A DNA stretch of 7,945 nt from Acidobacteriota bacterium (GCA_003222555.1 QHWL01000194.1:1-7945), one strand, 5' to 3'. Counted from the first letter of the stretch, positions 1 to 6,797 are shown. Notes: generated by a model from the sequence alone, not told the origin. Numbers and translations: made by a program.

Positions 1-555
1 GGTCTCGCGTTGATGACGGCCATCTTCTGGATTTTCGAACGGACGGCGCCTTCGCGCGTCGATCGCTGGTTCCGCCGGCTTCAACTGGTGTCGGCGGCAT
101 TTTTCAGCCTGAACCACGGAGCCAACGATGCGCAGAAAACGATGGGCATCGTCGCGGGAGTGCTGTTCGCGGCCGGCTACATCCAGACGTTCTACATTCC
201 GTTCTGGGTCATCCTCGCGGCGTACTCTGCGATCAGTCTCGGAACGCTGGCAGGCGGCTGGCGCATCATTCACACGATGGGATCGAAGATCACGAAGCTG
301 CAACCGGTGAGCGGCTTTGCCGCGGAGACGGGCGCCGCCTTCGCCTTGCTCACGGCCACGCACTTCGGCGTGCCGGTGAGCACGACGCACGCCATCACCG
401 GAGCGATCGTCGGCGTCGGAGCGACACGGCGGTTTTCGGCCGTTCGATGGGGCGTCGCCGGGCAGATTCTGTGGGCGTGGGTGCTGACGATCCCCGCCGC
501 GTTTCTGATTGGCGCCGGGACGTTCACGCTGCTGCGCCTGGCGGGCGCGCGGTAG
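1..555 (+). CDS. PiT-family inorganic phosphate permease, 3' part (5' end outside window)
   Basis: This is the C-terminal part of an inner-membrane inorganic phosphate permease of the PiT (Pit/PHO-4) family, which imports phosphate with cations. The frame is open from base 1, so the true start lies upstream; 184 residues are visible. Family members are usually some 330-500 residues, so about half is missing. The diagnostic block NHGANDAQKTMGI (bases about 112-150) is the PiT signature. A second half-signature, GVPVSTTHAITGAIVGVG, lies near bases 367-420. The tail is strongly hydrophobic with several membrane spans. The gene ends in TAG at 553-555 and converges on a PhoR-like kinase gene 29 bases away, which fits a phosphate theme. 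The ATG at 13 and TTG at 10 are internal, not starts. The family call is secure; that the substrate is phosphate is inferred from the family and from the neighbouring genes. Confidence 0.93.
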   Translation, partial: GLALMTAIFWIFERTAPSRVDRWFRRLQLVSAAFFSLNHGANDAQKTMGIVAGVLFAAGYIQTFYIPFWVILAAYSAISLGTLAGGWRIIHTMGSKITKLQPVSGFAAETGAAFALLTATHFGVPVSTTHAITGAIVGVGATRRFSAVRWGVAGQILWAWVLTIPAAFLIGAGTFTLLRLAGAR

Positions 556-558
556 GGA

Positions 559-583
559 AATTTACAATTGTGAATTGTAAATT
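559..583. repeat. Perfect 11-bp palindrome between convergent genes
   Basis: AATTTACAATT (559-569) is followed by the spacer GTG and the exact reverse complement AATTGTAAATT (573-583). It fills almost the whole 29-base gap between the permease stop (555) and the kinase stop (585). It is strikingly AT-rich in a GC-rich genome. Its position suits a bidirectional transcription end, but the stem has almost no GC pairs and there is no separate U-tract. It is therefore not a classical intrinsic terminator, and it could equally be a dispersed palindromic repeat or a protein-binding site. The palindrome is directly visible; its function is open. Confidence 0.75.
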
Positions 584-584
584 G

Positions 585-2375
585 CTACGACGGCAGGATG
601 ATCGTGAACCTCGCGCCGCCTTCGGCGCGGTTTTCCGCCCGCACCTCGCCGCCGTGCAGCTCGACCAGGTGTTTCACGATCGCCAGGCCGAGACCCGTCC
701 CGCCGGGATCGCGCGCGCGCGATTTGTCGACCCGGTAAAAGCGCTCGAACACTCGCGACAGGTCCTCTTCCGGAATGCCCGGGCCTTCGTCGGACACCGA
801 CACGGTCACACGCCCGTCGAGACGCGATGCCTCGACGCGGATGGTCGTCTGCTCGGGTGCGTACGAGATCGCGTTGGCGACGAGATTTCTGAGAGCGTCC
901 TGCAGTTTCGCTGAATCGCCGCGAAGCGTTTCCGCGTCGGAAGCGATGGCGATCGACATGCGCTGTCCGCGCCCCTCGAGCGCGGACGCCAGATCGGCGG
1001 TCACCGCCTGAATGAGGCTCCGCGTCTCGCACGAGACGAGCTCGAGCGTCTCTTGCTTGGCGTCGAGTCGCGCCAGCCGCAGCAAATCCTTGACGAGCCG
1101 CTCCATGCGCAGCGTGTGGCGCGCGATAATCTCGACGAACCGTCGGCTGTCCTCCGGGGTTGCGTCCCCTTCCGACAGTGCTTCGACGTATCCACGGATC
1201 GCCGTGATCGGCGTGCGAAGCTCGTGGGAGACGTTGGCGACGAAGTCTCGGCGAACTTGATCGGTGCGGCGAAGGTCGGTGATGTCGTGCAGGACGAGCA
1301 CGGCACCGTGGACGCCGCCGGAGGTGGCCGGGGCCGCCCGCGCCACAATCGTCCACGACGGGTCGCGCGGAGGCGACAGCTGCAGCGCTTCGGGCGACCG
1401 GCCGGCGAGCGCCGACGCGACGAGCTCGGCGATGGCCGGATGCCGAATCGTTTCGACGTAGTGGCGGCCGAGCGCCAGGTCGTCGAGCTTCAGCATGTGC
1501 CGCGCCGCGTGGTTTGCCAGCTGCAGCCTGCCTTGTGGATCGACGACGATCACCCCTTCGATCATGCCGGCGAGGATCGCTTCCATCCGCGCGCGATCGC
1601 GCGCCTGCGCGGCGAGCCGGCGGCCCACTTCCTGCACCGAATCGTCCAGTGCGCGGGCGACGGTGCCCAGCTCGTCGTCTCCATAATCGAGCCTTGGCGG
1701 CGTGAGATCGCCTACGCGGTAGCGCGCGGCGACTTGCGCAACCATGTGCACGCGCTGGCCGATGCGCGCGGACATCATCCAGCCGATCGCGGCCGCGCCC
1801 GCCAGCGCGAGGCCAAGGGCTGTCAGGGTCGCCGTGAGGATGGCTTGCAGCTGATGCCGGACGTCGGTGAGCGGCAGGGCGACGCGCACGACCGCAATCG
1901 AGGGATGCTTGGCCGGCACGGCCGCATAGAGCATGTCGATTTTCAGCGTGTCGCTGTACCGGCGTGACACGCCGAGGCCAGACTGGCGGGCGGCGACCAC
2001 CTCGGGCCGGCCCGCATGATTTTCCATCGCCGCGATCCCCGCGAGCGTTTCCGCTGAATCGCCGAGCACGCGGCCGTCCGGCGCGATGAACGTGACGCGT
2101 GCCCCCACCAGGTCGCCGATGCGGTCGGCCTCGGCGTCGAGCGCCGCGACATCGGCCTGCCATGAGCCGGGTCGAAGGGCCGGCGTGCCGCGCGCCAGCG
2201 AATCGGCCGCCAGGCGCGCTTCGGCAATCAGGGTTTGCTCGATTCGTTCGTCGGTTTGCCGCCGCATCGCCATCGAGAAGAGCGCGCCGGCCACAGCGAG
2301 CGCGATCACGACCGATGTCAGCGCCGCCAAGAAAAGCTTGGTCTGAAAGCTGGCCTTTATCGCGCCCGGCATCAC
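585..2375 (-). CDS. phoR: PhoR-like membrane sensor histidine kinase
   Basis: This is a membrane-bound sensor kinase that autophosphorylates on histidine and passes the phosphate to the response regulator encoded just upstream. Its 596 residues read as follows: a transmembrane segment at about 14-36; an extracytoplasmic sensor region at about 37-172; a second transmembrane segment at about 176-201; HAMP at about 202-255; and a PAS domain at about 262-368. The H-box [12 protein letters not shown] follows with phosphoacceptor His384, then an N-box around 493-505, a G1 box DEGPGIP (529-535), FERFYRVD, and a G2 box GGTGLGLA (558-565). The architecture is that of PhoR. Two starts are possible: GTG at 2375, overlapping the phoB stop by four bases, or ATG at 2372, one codon shorter. 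Both sit behind GGAGGA (2382-2387), at 5 and 8 bases respectively. The large periplasmic region is unlike the short loop of E. coli PhoR. The phosphate role is inferred from architecture and from the adjacent PiT gene; another stimulus is possible. Confidence 0.9.
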   Translation of the reverse strand: MMPGAIKASFQTKLFLAALTSVVIALAVAGALFSMAMRRQTDERIEQTLIAEARLAADSLARGTPALRPGSWQADVAALDAEADRIGDLVGARVTFIAPDGRVLGDSAETLAGIAAMENHAGRPEVVAARQSGLGVSRRYSDTLKIDMLYAAVPAKHPSIAVVRVALPLTDVRHQLQAILTATLTALGLALAGAAAIGWMMSARIGQRVHMVAQVAARYRVGDLTPPRLDYGDDELGTVARALDDSVQEVGRRLAAQARDRARMEAILAGMIEGVIVVDPQGRLQLANHAARHMLKLDDLALGRHYVETIRHPAIAELVASALAGRSPEALQLSPPRDPSWTIVARAAPATSGGVHGAVLVLHDITDLRRTDQVRRDFVANVSHELRTPITAIRGYVEALSEGDATPEDSRRFVEIIARHTLRMERLVKDLLRLARLDAKQETLELVSCETRSLIQAVTADLASALEGRGQRMSIAIASDAETLRGDSAKLQDALRNLVANAISYAPEQTTIRVEASRLDGRVTVSVSDEGPGIPEEDLSRVFERFYRVDKSRARDPGGTGLGLAIVKHLVELHGGEVRAENRAEGGARFTIILPS

Positions 2376-3076
2376 GCGTTTCCTCCGGGCCCGGGATCGA
2401 CCAGCTTGTACCCGAACTGCTTCACCGTCACGAGTGCCTCGGCCAGGAGCGGCAGCTTCTCGCGCAGCCGCCGGACGTGGACGTCGACCGTTCGTGTGCC
2501 GCCGGTGTACCGGTAGCCCCAGACGTCGGTCAGCAACACGTCGCGCGACAGCACCCGGCCGCGGTGCTGGAGGAGGTATTCCAGCAGGAGGAACTCCTTT
2601 GCCGTCAGCGTCACTTCACTGCCGTTTGACGACACCGTATGGCGCTCGGGATCGACGACGATCGGCCCGTACGCCATGGCCTGGTGGAGCGGCGCCGATC
2701 CACGTTGGGCGCGGCGGAGGACGGCGCGGACACGCGCCACGAGCTCATTGGGGCTGAACGGCTTGGCGAGATAGTCGTCGGCGCCGAGCTCGAGGCCGAC
2801 GATCCGGTCCGACTCTTCCGCGCGGGCGGTGAGCATGATGATCGGGATCGCCGCCGTCGCCTCACGTCCGCGAACCGCGCGGCACACTTCGAGGCCATCC
2901 ACCTGCGGAAGCATGAGATCGAGGACGATCAGATCTGGCGCTTGCGCGGCAATCGCAGTAAGCGCGTCGCGTCCCGACGATACGACCTCTGGCACGAAGC
3001 CGGCCTTCTCGAGATAGCGTGCGACGAGTTGAGCGATGTCCTGGTCGTCTTCGACGACCAGGATGCGCGTCGGCAT
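2372..3076 (-). CDS. phoB: PhoB/OmpR-family response regulator
   Basis: This is a cytoplasmic transcription factor of 234 residues, the usual length for OmpR/PhoB regulators. The receiver domain (about 3-120) carries the acidic pocket E9/D10/D11, phosphoacceptor Asp53 (in LIVLDLMLP), Thr83, Tyr102 and Lys105 (in DDYLAKPF). A winged-helix DNA-binding domain follows at about 133-230, with the typical [14 protein letters not shown] and the recognition-helix region around [15 protein letters not shown]. The start is ATG at 3076 with GAGGG a few bases upstream. It is the first gene of a two-gene operon: its TGA overlaps the kinase start, implying translational coupling and a cognate pair. I see no Pho-box-like pair of CTGTCAT repeats in 3077-3249, so autoregulation is not demonstrated. 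OmpR-family membership is certain. The PhoB name rests on overall resemblance, the PhoR-type partner and the phosphate permease next door. Confidence 0.92.
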   Translation of the reverse strand: MPTRILVVEDDQDIAQLVARYLEKAGFVPEVVSSGRDALTAIAAQAPDLIVLDLMLPQVDGLEVCRAVRGREATAAIPIIMLTARAEESDRIVGLELGADDYLAKPFSPNELVARVRAVLRRAQRGSAPLHQAMAYGPIVVDPERHTVSSNGSEVTLTAKEFLLLEYLLQHRGRVLSRDVLLTDVWGYRYTGGTRTVDVHVRRLREKLPLLAEALVTVKQFGYKLVDPGPGGNA

Positions 3077-3161
3077 TGGACCCTCATTCTAACGGCAACG
3101 CCGATGACCTCGGTTGGTGACACCTGTGCCGCAAAACTCAAGGAAATAGCCTCTAAATACC

Positions 3162-3176
3162 TGGCACCGGTCTTGT
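3162..3176 (+). promoter_or_regulatory. Possible sigma-54 (-24/-12) promoter in the 3077-3249 divergent gap
   Basis: The 173-base gap between the divergent phoB and the next + strand gene holds TGGCACC (3162-3168), then four bases, then TTGT (3173-3176). This is the spacing and near-consensus of a sigma-54 promoter, but the important C of the -12 GC is a T. Transcription would begin near 3188, leaving a leader of about 60 bases before the ATG at 3250, which has AAGGAG at 3238-3243. I see nothing else convincing in this gap. The call is weak because of the -12 mismatch. Confidence 0.3.
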
Positions 3177-3249
3177 TCTGGCAACAGGCAAGCCTCGTCC
3201 AACGTGCCAGCGTCCGGGGCCCGCGTGAGCCTAGAAGAAGGAGACGGCC

Positions 3250-3651
3250 ATGAGAGCCTTTCTTGGAACCGTGCTCGGCGTGATTGCCCTCGGTGTATTG
3301 CTCATCGCCTACGGTCTCTTGAGCCCGCGCGTCGGCGCGACCGCGCCCGCGTTGGGGGTCGCTCCTGGGATCTCTTCGGCCGCCGGAGCGATGCTCGCGA
3401 ACGAGCGCGTCAATCTGCCAGACGAGGCGAATACGGCCGCGACGCCGGTGTTGCAGATTCGGTGCGAACCGGGCCAGCGCGCGGCGATTCGGGAAGTGGC
3501 CGGCGCCACCGTCGCCGAATGCTTGGACGCCGTCTCTTCGGACCGTTACGGTGCCGTGAGAACCCCGGTAGCCTACCAACCGCGTCCGGTGCCGGCGTAC
3601 CAAACCTATCCCGAGCGCCGACCGGCGACGACGACGCGGGTGCGGGAGTAG
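3250..3651 (+). CDS. Small membrane-anchored protein of unknown function, cut off by an amber codon
   Basis: This is a 133-residue product with a good Shine-Dalgarno sequence (AAGGAG, 3238-3243, six bases before the ATG). Residues 4-24 form one hydrophobic segment, either a membrane anchor or an uncleaved signal; the rest should lie outside the cytoplasm. Residues 71-92 contain a Cys pair in the context CEPGQRAAIREV ... VAEC. This resembles, from memory, a domain found in Acidobacteriota envelope proteins that end in a glycine zipper. A Pro/Tyr/Arg-rich linker follows at about 104-133 (RPVPAYQTYPERR). The frame stops at TAG 3649-3651, but the same frame continues for 51 codons into a glycine-zipper domain. 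The 133-residue product is therefore probably the N-terminal part of a 184-185-residue protein. Possible explanations are a nonsense mutation, a base-call error or read-through. The function is unknown. Confidence 0.72.
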   Translation: MRAFLGTVLGVIALGVLLIAYGLLSPRVGATAPALGVAPGISSAAGAMLANERVNLPDEANTAATPVLQIRCEPGQRAAIREVAGATVAECLDAVSSDRYGAVRTPVAYQPRPVPAYQTYPERRPATTTRVRE

Positions 3652-3807
3652 TCGGGCCGCGACTGGAAGAAAACCGCTCTCGTGATCGGCGGCACCACTG
3701 GCGCCGGCGCCGGCATCGGCGCGATCTTCGGCGGCAAGAAGGGCGCGCTCATTGGAGCGGCGATCGGCGGCGGAGCGAGTTCGATCTACGAAGCGCGGAA
3801 GCGCTAA
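3652..3807 (+). pseudogene. In-frame glycine-zipper C-terminal domain stranded behind the TAG
   Basis: Directly after TAG 3649-3651, with no frame change, 51 codons run to TAA at 3805-3807. The product begins SGRDWKKTALVIGG. It then has repeated GxxxG-type spacing (TTGAGAGIGAIFGG, KKGALIGAAIGGGAS) and ends IYEARKR. This is the pattern of YMGG/glycine-zipper domains, which pack in membranes or envelope complexes. The composition, the codon use and the basic ALIxGG lead-in match the C-terminus expected for the upstream gene. No convincing separate start or ribosome site is seen: GTG at 3682 is the only candidate and has no purine-rich motif at proper distance. I read this as the detached 3' half of the gene starting at 3250. 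Confidence 0.75.
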
Positions 3808-3818
3808 ACAGTCTCGTC

Positions 3819-3862
3819 GCTCGGGCTCGCGGCTCGCGTATGTCGAGCCCCGAGACCCGAGC
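3819..3862 (+). terminator. Long GC-rich imperfect hairpin, possible transcription end
   Basis: Starting 11 bases after the TAA at 3807, an 18-base arm (3819-3836, GCTCGGGCTCGCGGCTCG) pairs with a 19-base arm (3844-3862). There is one bulged base and one mismatch, with a 7-base loop. The stem is strong, but no run of T follows, so intrinsic termination is uncertain. The arms also look like copies of a short CTCGGG-type word, so this may be a repeat. Confidence 0.45.
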
Positions 3863-3912
3863 ACCGAGTCACAATCTCTACCACGTCTCCGTGATGCGCT
3901 TTTCGCCTCCAG

Positions 3913-3950
3913 CCCATCCCGCCCTTCCACCCATCCGCCCCACCTGCCCC
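3913..3950 (-). repeat. G-quadruplex-type tract on the minus strand
   Basis: Six runs of three or four C occur on the + strand (3913-3915, 3918-3920, 3922-3924, 3930-3932, 3938-3941, 3947-3950), separated by 1-5 bases. On the minus strand this satisfies the usual G3+/loop 1-7 rule for a quadruplex. The + strand between 3890 and 3966 is almost purely C/T/A. The tract lies just upstream of a TATAAT box at 3969. The sequence pattern is certain; whether it folds or regulates anything is unknown. Confidence 0.6.
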
Positions 3951-3968
3951 ACCTGCCATCCTGCCTGT

Positions 3969-3974
3969 TATAAT
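3969..3974 (+). promoter_or_regulatory. TATAAT -10 box for a probably leaderless transcript
   Basis: A perfect TATAAT (3969-3974) ends eight bases before the GTG at 3983, so transcription starting 7-9 bases downstream would begin at or within 2 bases of the start codon. No Shine-Dalgarno sequence precedes the GTG; the region is TTCCCCCGC. No recognisable -35 box lies 17 bases upstream, where the C-rich tract sits. The position supports a leaderless mRNA for the nickel/cobalt-type gene. Confidence 0.5.
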
Positions 3975-3982
3975 TCCCCCGC

Positions 3983-4686
3983 GTGTTCTTCACTTCCTTT
4001 GCGTCCTTTGCGCTGGCCCTGGGCTTTTTACATGGATTGGGTGCCGATCACCTGATGGCGATCGCCGCGCTTTCCATCGGGTCGCCCGTTGCGGCAACGC
4101 GCGCGCGGACGTTCCGCGTGGCCGTGGGCTTCGCCATCGGACACGCCGTGATGCTCGCCGCCGGGTCGGCGCTCGTGATCCTGGCGGGCTGGACGATTCC
4201 AGTGCTGGTCGAGCGAGCCGGAGAAATCGCCGGCGGCTGCATTCTCATCGCGCTCGGCCTCGTCGGGCTGTGGATGGCCGTCACCGAGCGCGTGTACGGG
4301 CACCGGCATCCGCACGCGTCAAGGCTTGCCTCGGGCCTTCACTTCTACTGGCATCTGCACCTTGGACTGCGCGACCACCATCCGCTGCCGCAGCGGCATT
4401 CGCCCGTCCCGACCGTGCTCGGTGCTGTCTTCGCGATTTCCGGCCTTCGCGCGCTGACATTGCTCACGCCGCTCGGCGCGCACGCGGGCGACCCCTCGTT
4501 CCTGACGCTGCTCGGCCTGATTCTGATCTTCGCGGTCGGCATTCTCAGACGTCGCTCTTCGGAATCGTGCTGGCGCGCACGCTCGGCTCGGCGCGTATCG
4601 CTGCGGCCGCCGGTCAGGCGGCGGCGGCGGTGACGGCGGTGGCGTCGGTCGCCCTCGGCGCGTACTGGATCTTTTGGAGAACGTGA
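3983..4686 (+). pseudogene. Nickel/cobalt-type permease (HX4DH family), broken by a one-base frameshift
   Basis: This encodes a membrane permease of the NiCoT/NicO superfamily, inferred to move Ni2+ or Co2+. From GTG 3983 the first frame gives HGLGADH (His17, Asp22, His23), the HX4DH metal-binding signature in the first helix. It continues with helices around 44-69 and 80-101, a histidine-rich cytoplasmic-type loop (about 105-140, HRHPH, HLH, DHH, RHS) and helices at about 143-164 and 172-188 (LLGLILIFAVGIL). After base 4546 this frame turns Arg-rich and stops at 4633. The family-like sequence resumes in the next frame at 4552 (SLFGIVLARTLGSARIA ... ALGAYWIFW) and ends at TGA 4684-4686. Only five bases (4547-4551) lie between, so one base appears to be missing. 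The reconstructed length, about 234 residues, is reasonable. The lesion is either a real mutation or a base-call error. No urease or hydrogenase gene is nearby to fix the substrate. Confidence 0.8.
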
Positions 4687-4688
4687 CT

Positions 4689-4778
4689 CAAATGCATCAA
4701 TGCACGAATGCAGGAATGCACGAATACACGGATACCAAGCCATTTGTGCATCTGTGCATTTATGCGTTCGTGCATTTG
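4689..4778. repeat. 90-bp mirror element: two opposed tandem arrays of an 8-bp unit
   Basis: This element fills the gap between the permease stop (4686) and crcB (4781). The left half has five consecutive 8-bp units of the form NNAATGCA (4689-4728: CAAATGCA, TCAATGCA, CGAATGCA, GGAATGCA, CGAATACA). After a 10-base spacer (4729-4738) the right half has five 8-bp units that are reverse complements of the same word (4739-4778, ending TGCATTTG). The two arrays are in exact phase, so the whole can fold as a long imperfect hairpin. Outer units pair 8/8 and inner ones 4-6/8, by my count about 28 of 40. The low GC content differs sharply from the flanking genes. I do not recognise a named family. Confidence 0.85.
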
Positions 4779-4780
4779 CC

Positions 4781-5146
4781 GTGACCCTCCTGCTCATCGG
4801 AGTCGGCGGCGCGCTCGGCTCCATGGCGCGCTACCTGCTGTCGACGCTGGTCTATCGGCTCGTTCCTTCGCTCTTTCCGTTCGGCACCTTCGTTGTGAAC
4901 GTGGTCGGCTGCGTCCTTTTCGGGATCATCGTTGGTCTCGCCGAACAGCGCTTCGTTCTGAGGCCCGACGCGCGCGCATTCCTGCTCATTGGCGTGCTTG
5001 GCGGCTTCACCACGTTCTCGACGTTTGCGTTCGAAAGCTTCGAGCTGTTGCGCGACGGCCAATTCATGTCGGCCGCCGTCAACGTCGTCGGTCAGGTCGT
5101 CGCCGGCATTGTGGGGCTGTGGGCAGGATTTGTGATCAGCGGGTGA
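4781..5146 (+). CDS. crcB: CrcB/Fluc fluoride channel
   Basis: This is a small inner-membrane fluoride channel that lets toxic F- leave the cell; the family works as an antiparallel dual-topology dimer. The 121 residues (family about 120-130) contain the expected blocks: GVGGALGSMARYLL (7-20), GTFVVNVVGC (35-44) with pore Asn40, and GGFTTFSTF (74-82), which covers the central sodium site and the phenylalanines of the pore. Four membrane helices are visible. I chose GTG 4781 because the family motif starts within ten residues. The frame is open upstream to ATG 4700, but that extension is only translated repeat. No Shine-Dalgarno sequence precedes the GTG; the 90-bp mirror element ends two bases before it and may influence expression. 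I found no fluoride riboswitch. The DUF190 gene follows 4 bases after the stop, so the two are almost certainly cotranscribed. Confidence 0.93.
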   Translation: MTLLLIGVGGALGSMARYLLSTLVYRLVPSLFPFGTFVVNVVGCVLFGIIVGLAEQRFVLRPDARAFLLIGVLGGFTTFSTFAFESFELLRDGQFMSAAVNVVGQVVAGIVGLWAGFVISG

Positions 5147-5150
5147 GCCT

Positions 5151-5489
5151 GTGACGATTCCCAGCGAAGGGAAACTCCTCCGCATCTTCATCGGCGAGGC
5201 CGATCACTGGCACGGCCAGCCGCTTTACGAAGCCATCGTCCTCGAAGCGCGCAGACGCGGGCTCGCCGGGGCCACGGTGATCAAAGGCTTCATGGGCTTC
5301 GGTGCGCACAGCCGCATCCACACCGCGAAACTGCTCGAGCTGTCACAAGATCTTCCAATCGTCGTCGAAATCGTCGACGCTCCGGACAAGATCGAGGCGT
5401 TCATGCCCGTTCTCGAGGCGATGGTCGGCGACGGGTTGATTACGCTCGAGCGTGCCGAAGTGCTCCTGTACCGGCCGGGACGAACCTGA
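5151..5489 (+). CDS. DUF190 PII-like protein, partner of CrcB
   Basis: This is a 112-residue cytoplasmic protein of the DUF190 family, which has a ferredoxin-like PII-type fold and is often encoded beside or fused to CrcB. Visible family blocks are LLRIFIGEADHWHGQPLYEAI (about 8-28), RGLAGATVIKGFMGFGAHSRIHT (36-58) and LPIVVEIVDAPDKIEAFMPVL (68-88). The length is typical. The start is GTG 5151, four bases after the crcB TGA, with only a weak GGGTGAG before it, so translation probably depends on coupling to crcB. From the context I infer a sensor or modulator acting on fluoride export; the ligand is unknown. Its TGA (5487-5489) directly touches the stop codon of the convergent MFS gene. Confidence 0.9.
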   Translation: MTIPSEGKLLRIFIGEADHWHGQPLYEAIVLEARRRGLAGATVIKGFMGFGAHSRIHTAKLLELSQDLPIVVEIVDAPDKIEAFMPVLEAMVGDGLITLERAEVLLYRPGRT

Positions 5490-6797
5490 TTACGCTTCTC
5501 TGACGCCGTGGCTGCGGATGAGGAAATACGTCGCCACGGCGCTGAGGAGCACGCCATTGACCGCGATGACGGTCGGCGCGCTGGTGAAGGCGGCCAGGTA
5601 GCCGCTGACGAGGCTGCCGAGCGGCATCCCTCCGCGGAACGCGACCATGAAGATGCTCATCACGCGGCCGCGCATTTCGTTGGGCGCGATCAGCTGAACG
5701 AGCGACATCACGGTGGAGACGACCACCATCAGGGCTGCGCCCGACAAAAACAGCAGAATCTCGCTCACCCACATCACGCGCGTCTGGGAAAACGCGACGA
5801 TCAATCCTCCGTACAAGAGCTGCCCGACCAGCACGGCCAGGCCCATTCGCTTGAATTTTCCCAGCCACGCGATCACGAGCGCGCCGGCGACCGAGCCCGC
5901 GCCCGAAAAGGCGAGCAGCTCGCTGTAGGTCCCCGCCCCTTCGTGGAAAACTCGCTGGGCAAAAATCGACAGGAACTGCAGCACCGCGAAGCCCAGAAAC
6001 GTCGTGGCGAACGCCAACACCGTGAGCGCGGCGAGACTGCCGTGGTGGCGGACGTAGGCGAGGCCGCCGCGCAGCTCGTCGCGCATGCGCGTGGTGCCGG
6101 TGTACGGGATGTGCTTCACGCGCAGCATATTCAGCGTGGAGATCACGACGAGAAACGACAGCGCGTTCACGAGGAAGCACGCTGCCATGCCCTGCACGTC
6201 GGTGAATCCCCACTTCGCGAACGCCGTAATCGTCGCGCCGAACACCAGGGGCCCCAGAACGCGCGCGATATTGATCTGGATCGAATTGAAGGCGATCGCG
6301 TTGGGAAGATCTTTCTTGTCTTCGACGAGCGAAGGGATCAGGGCCTGATACGCCGGGCCGCCAAAAGCCTGGGCGAGACCGGCCGTAAACGACAGCATGA
6401 GAATGTGCCAGATCCTGGCGACGCCAAGATAGACGAGCAGGGCGAGCACGAGCGCCGTCGTCATCTGGAGGTACTGCGAAGCCAGCAGCGTTCGCCGGCG
6501 GTCGAGCCGATCGGCGAGCACACCGCCGATGAGCGTGAAAAGCATGATCGGGAGCTGCTGGAGGAATCCGTCGAGGCCGAGGAAAAATGCGGAGCCGGTC
6601 AGCGAGAGGATGAGCCAGTTCTGCGCCGTGAGCTGCGTCCAGGTGCCGACGCTCGACGTGCAGGCGCCAATCCACTGGACGCGGAAATCGCGATGAGTGA
6701 ACGCCGCCAGCATCCGGCGGAGAGTGCGCGAGCCCAACAATGTCGCCGGCGCGGTGAGGGCGTCGGCAGAGGGGATCTGCTGGACGGATTCGGCCAA
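5490..6797 (-). CDS. MFS transporter, MFS_3/EntS-like exporter
   Basis: This is a 435-residue major-facilitator-superfamily protein, probably a proton-driven exporter with about 12 membrane helices. It has the motif A loop GGVLADRLDRRR (91-102) between helices 2 and 3. A stretch around 146-183 (GGPAYQALIPSLV ... IARVLGP) is typical of the MFS_3 group, which includes the enterobactin exporter EntS. PNEMRGRVMSI (372-382) lies in the second half. The proposed start is TTG 6797, with AGGA at 6805-6808 seven bases upstream; ATG 6713 (Met29, just before the conserved HRDFR) is an alternative. It converges on the DUF190 gene with no intervening base, so there is no room for a separate terminator. 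It diverges from the ImuA-like gene across 187 bases. The substrate cannot be told: siderophores, drugs and metabolites are all possible. The fold and superfamily are secure. Confidence 0.9.
   Translation of the reverse strand: MAESVQQIPSADALTAPATLLGSRTLRRMLAAFTHRDFRVQWIGACTSSVGTWTQLTAQNWLILSLTGSAFFLGLDGFLQQLPIMLFTLIGGVLADRLDRRRTLLASQYLQMTTALVLALLVYLGVARIWHILMLSFTAGLAQAFGGPAYQALIPSLVEDKKDLPNAIAFNSIQINIARVLGPLVFGATITAFAKWGFTDVQGMAACFLVNALSFLVVISTLNMLRVKHIPYTGTTRMRDELRGGLAYVRHHGSLAALTVLAFATTFLGFAVLQFLSIFAQRVFHEGAGTYSELLAFSGAGSVAGALVIAWLGKFKRMGLAVLVGQLLYGGLIVAFSQTRVMWVSEILLFLSGAALMVVVSTVMSLVQLIAPNEMRGRVMSIFMVAFRGGMPLGSLVSGYLAAFTSAPTVIAVNGVLLSAVATYFLIRSHGVREA

Noticed and set aside
1053..1967. 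304-residue open frame on the + strand opposite the PhoR gene
   Set aside because: Arg/Gly/Asp-rich with no recognisable motif, and it lies wholly opposite a kinase with all catalytic boxes intact. This is a GC-driven shadow.
562..2163. 533-residue open frame on the minus strand in another frame of the PhoR gene
   Set aside because: The product is a low-complexity Arg/Ala-rich string with no domains; the kinase frame explains this region.
3077..3249. Pho box upstream of phoB
   Set aside because: No pair of CTGTCAT-like repeats at 11-bp spacing could be found.
4547..4552. Programmed ribosomal frameshift in the nickel/cobalt-type gene
   Set aside because: No slippery heptamer or homopolymer at the junction. 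A simple base loss or base-call error is more likely.
4689..4778. CRISPR array or fluoride riboswitch
   Set aside because: The units are 8 bp with no unique spacers, and the conserved riboswitch core is not seen by eye.
4700..4780. 27-residue N-terminal extension of CrcB from ATG 4700
   Set aside because: It would translate the 8-bp mirror repeat. Family members begin at the hydrophobic TLLLIGVGGALGS segment, so GTG 4781 is preferred.
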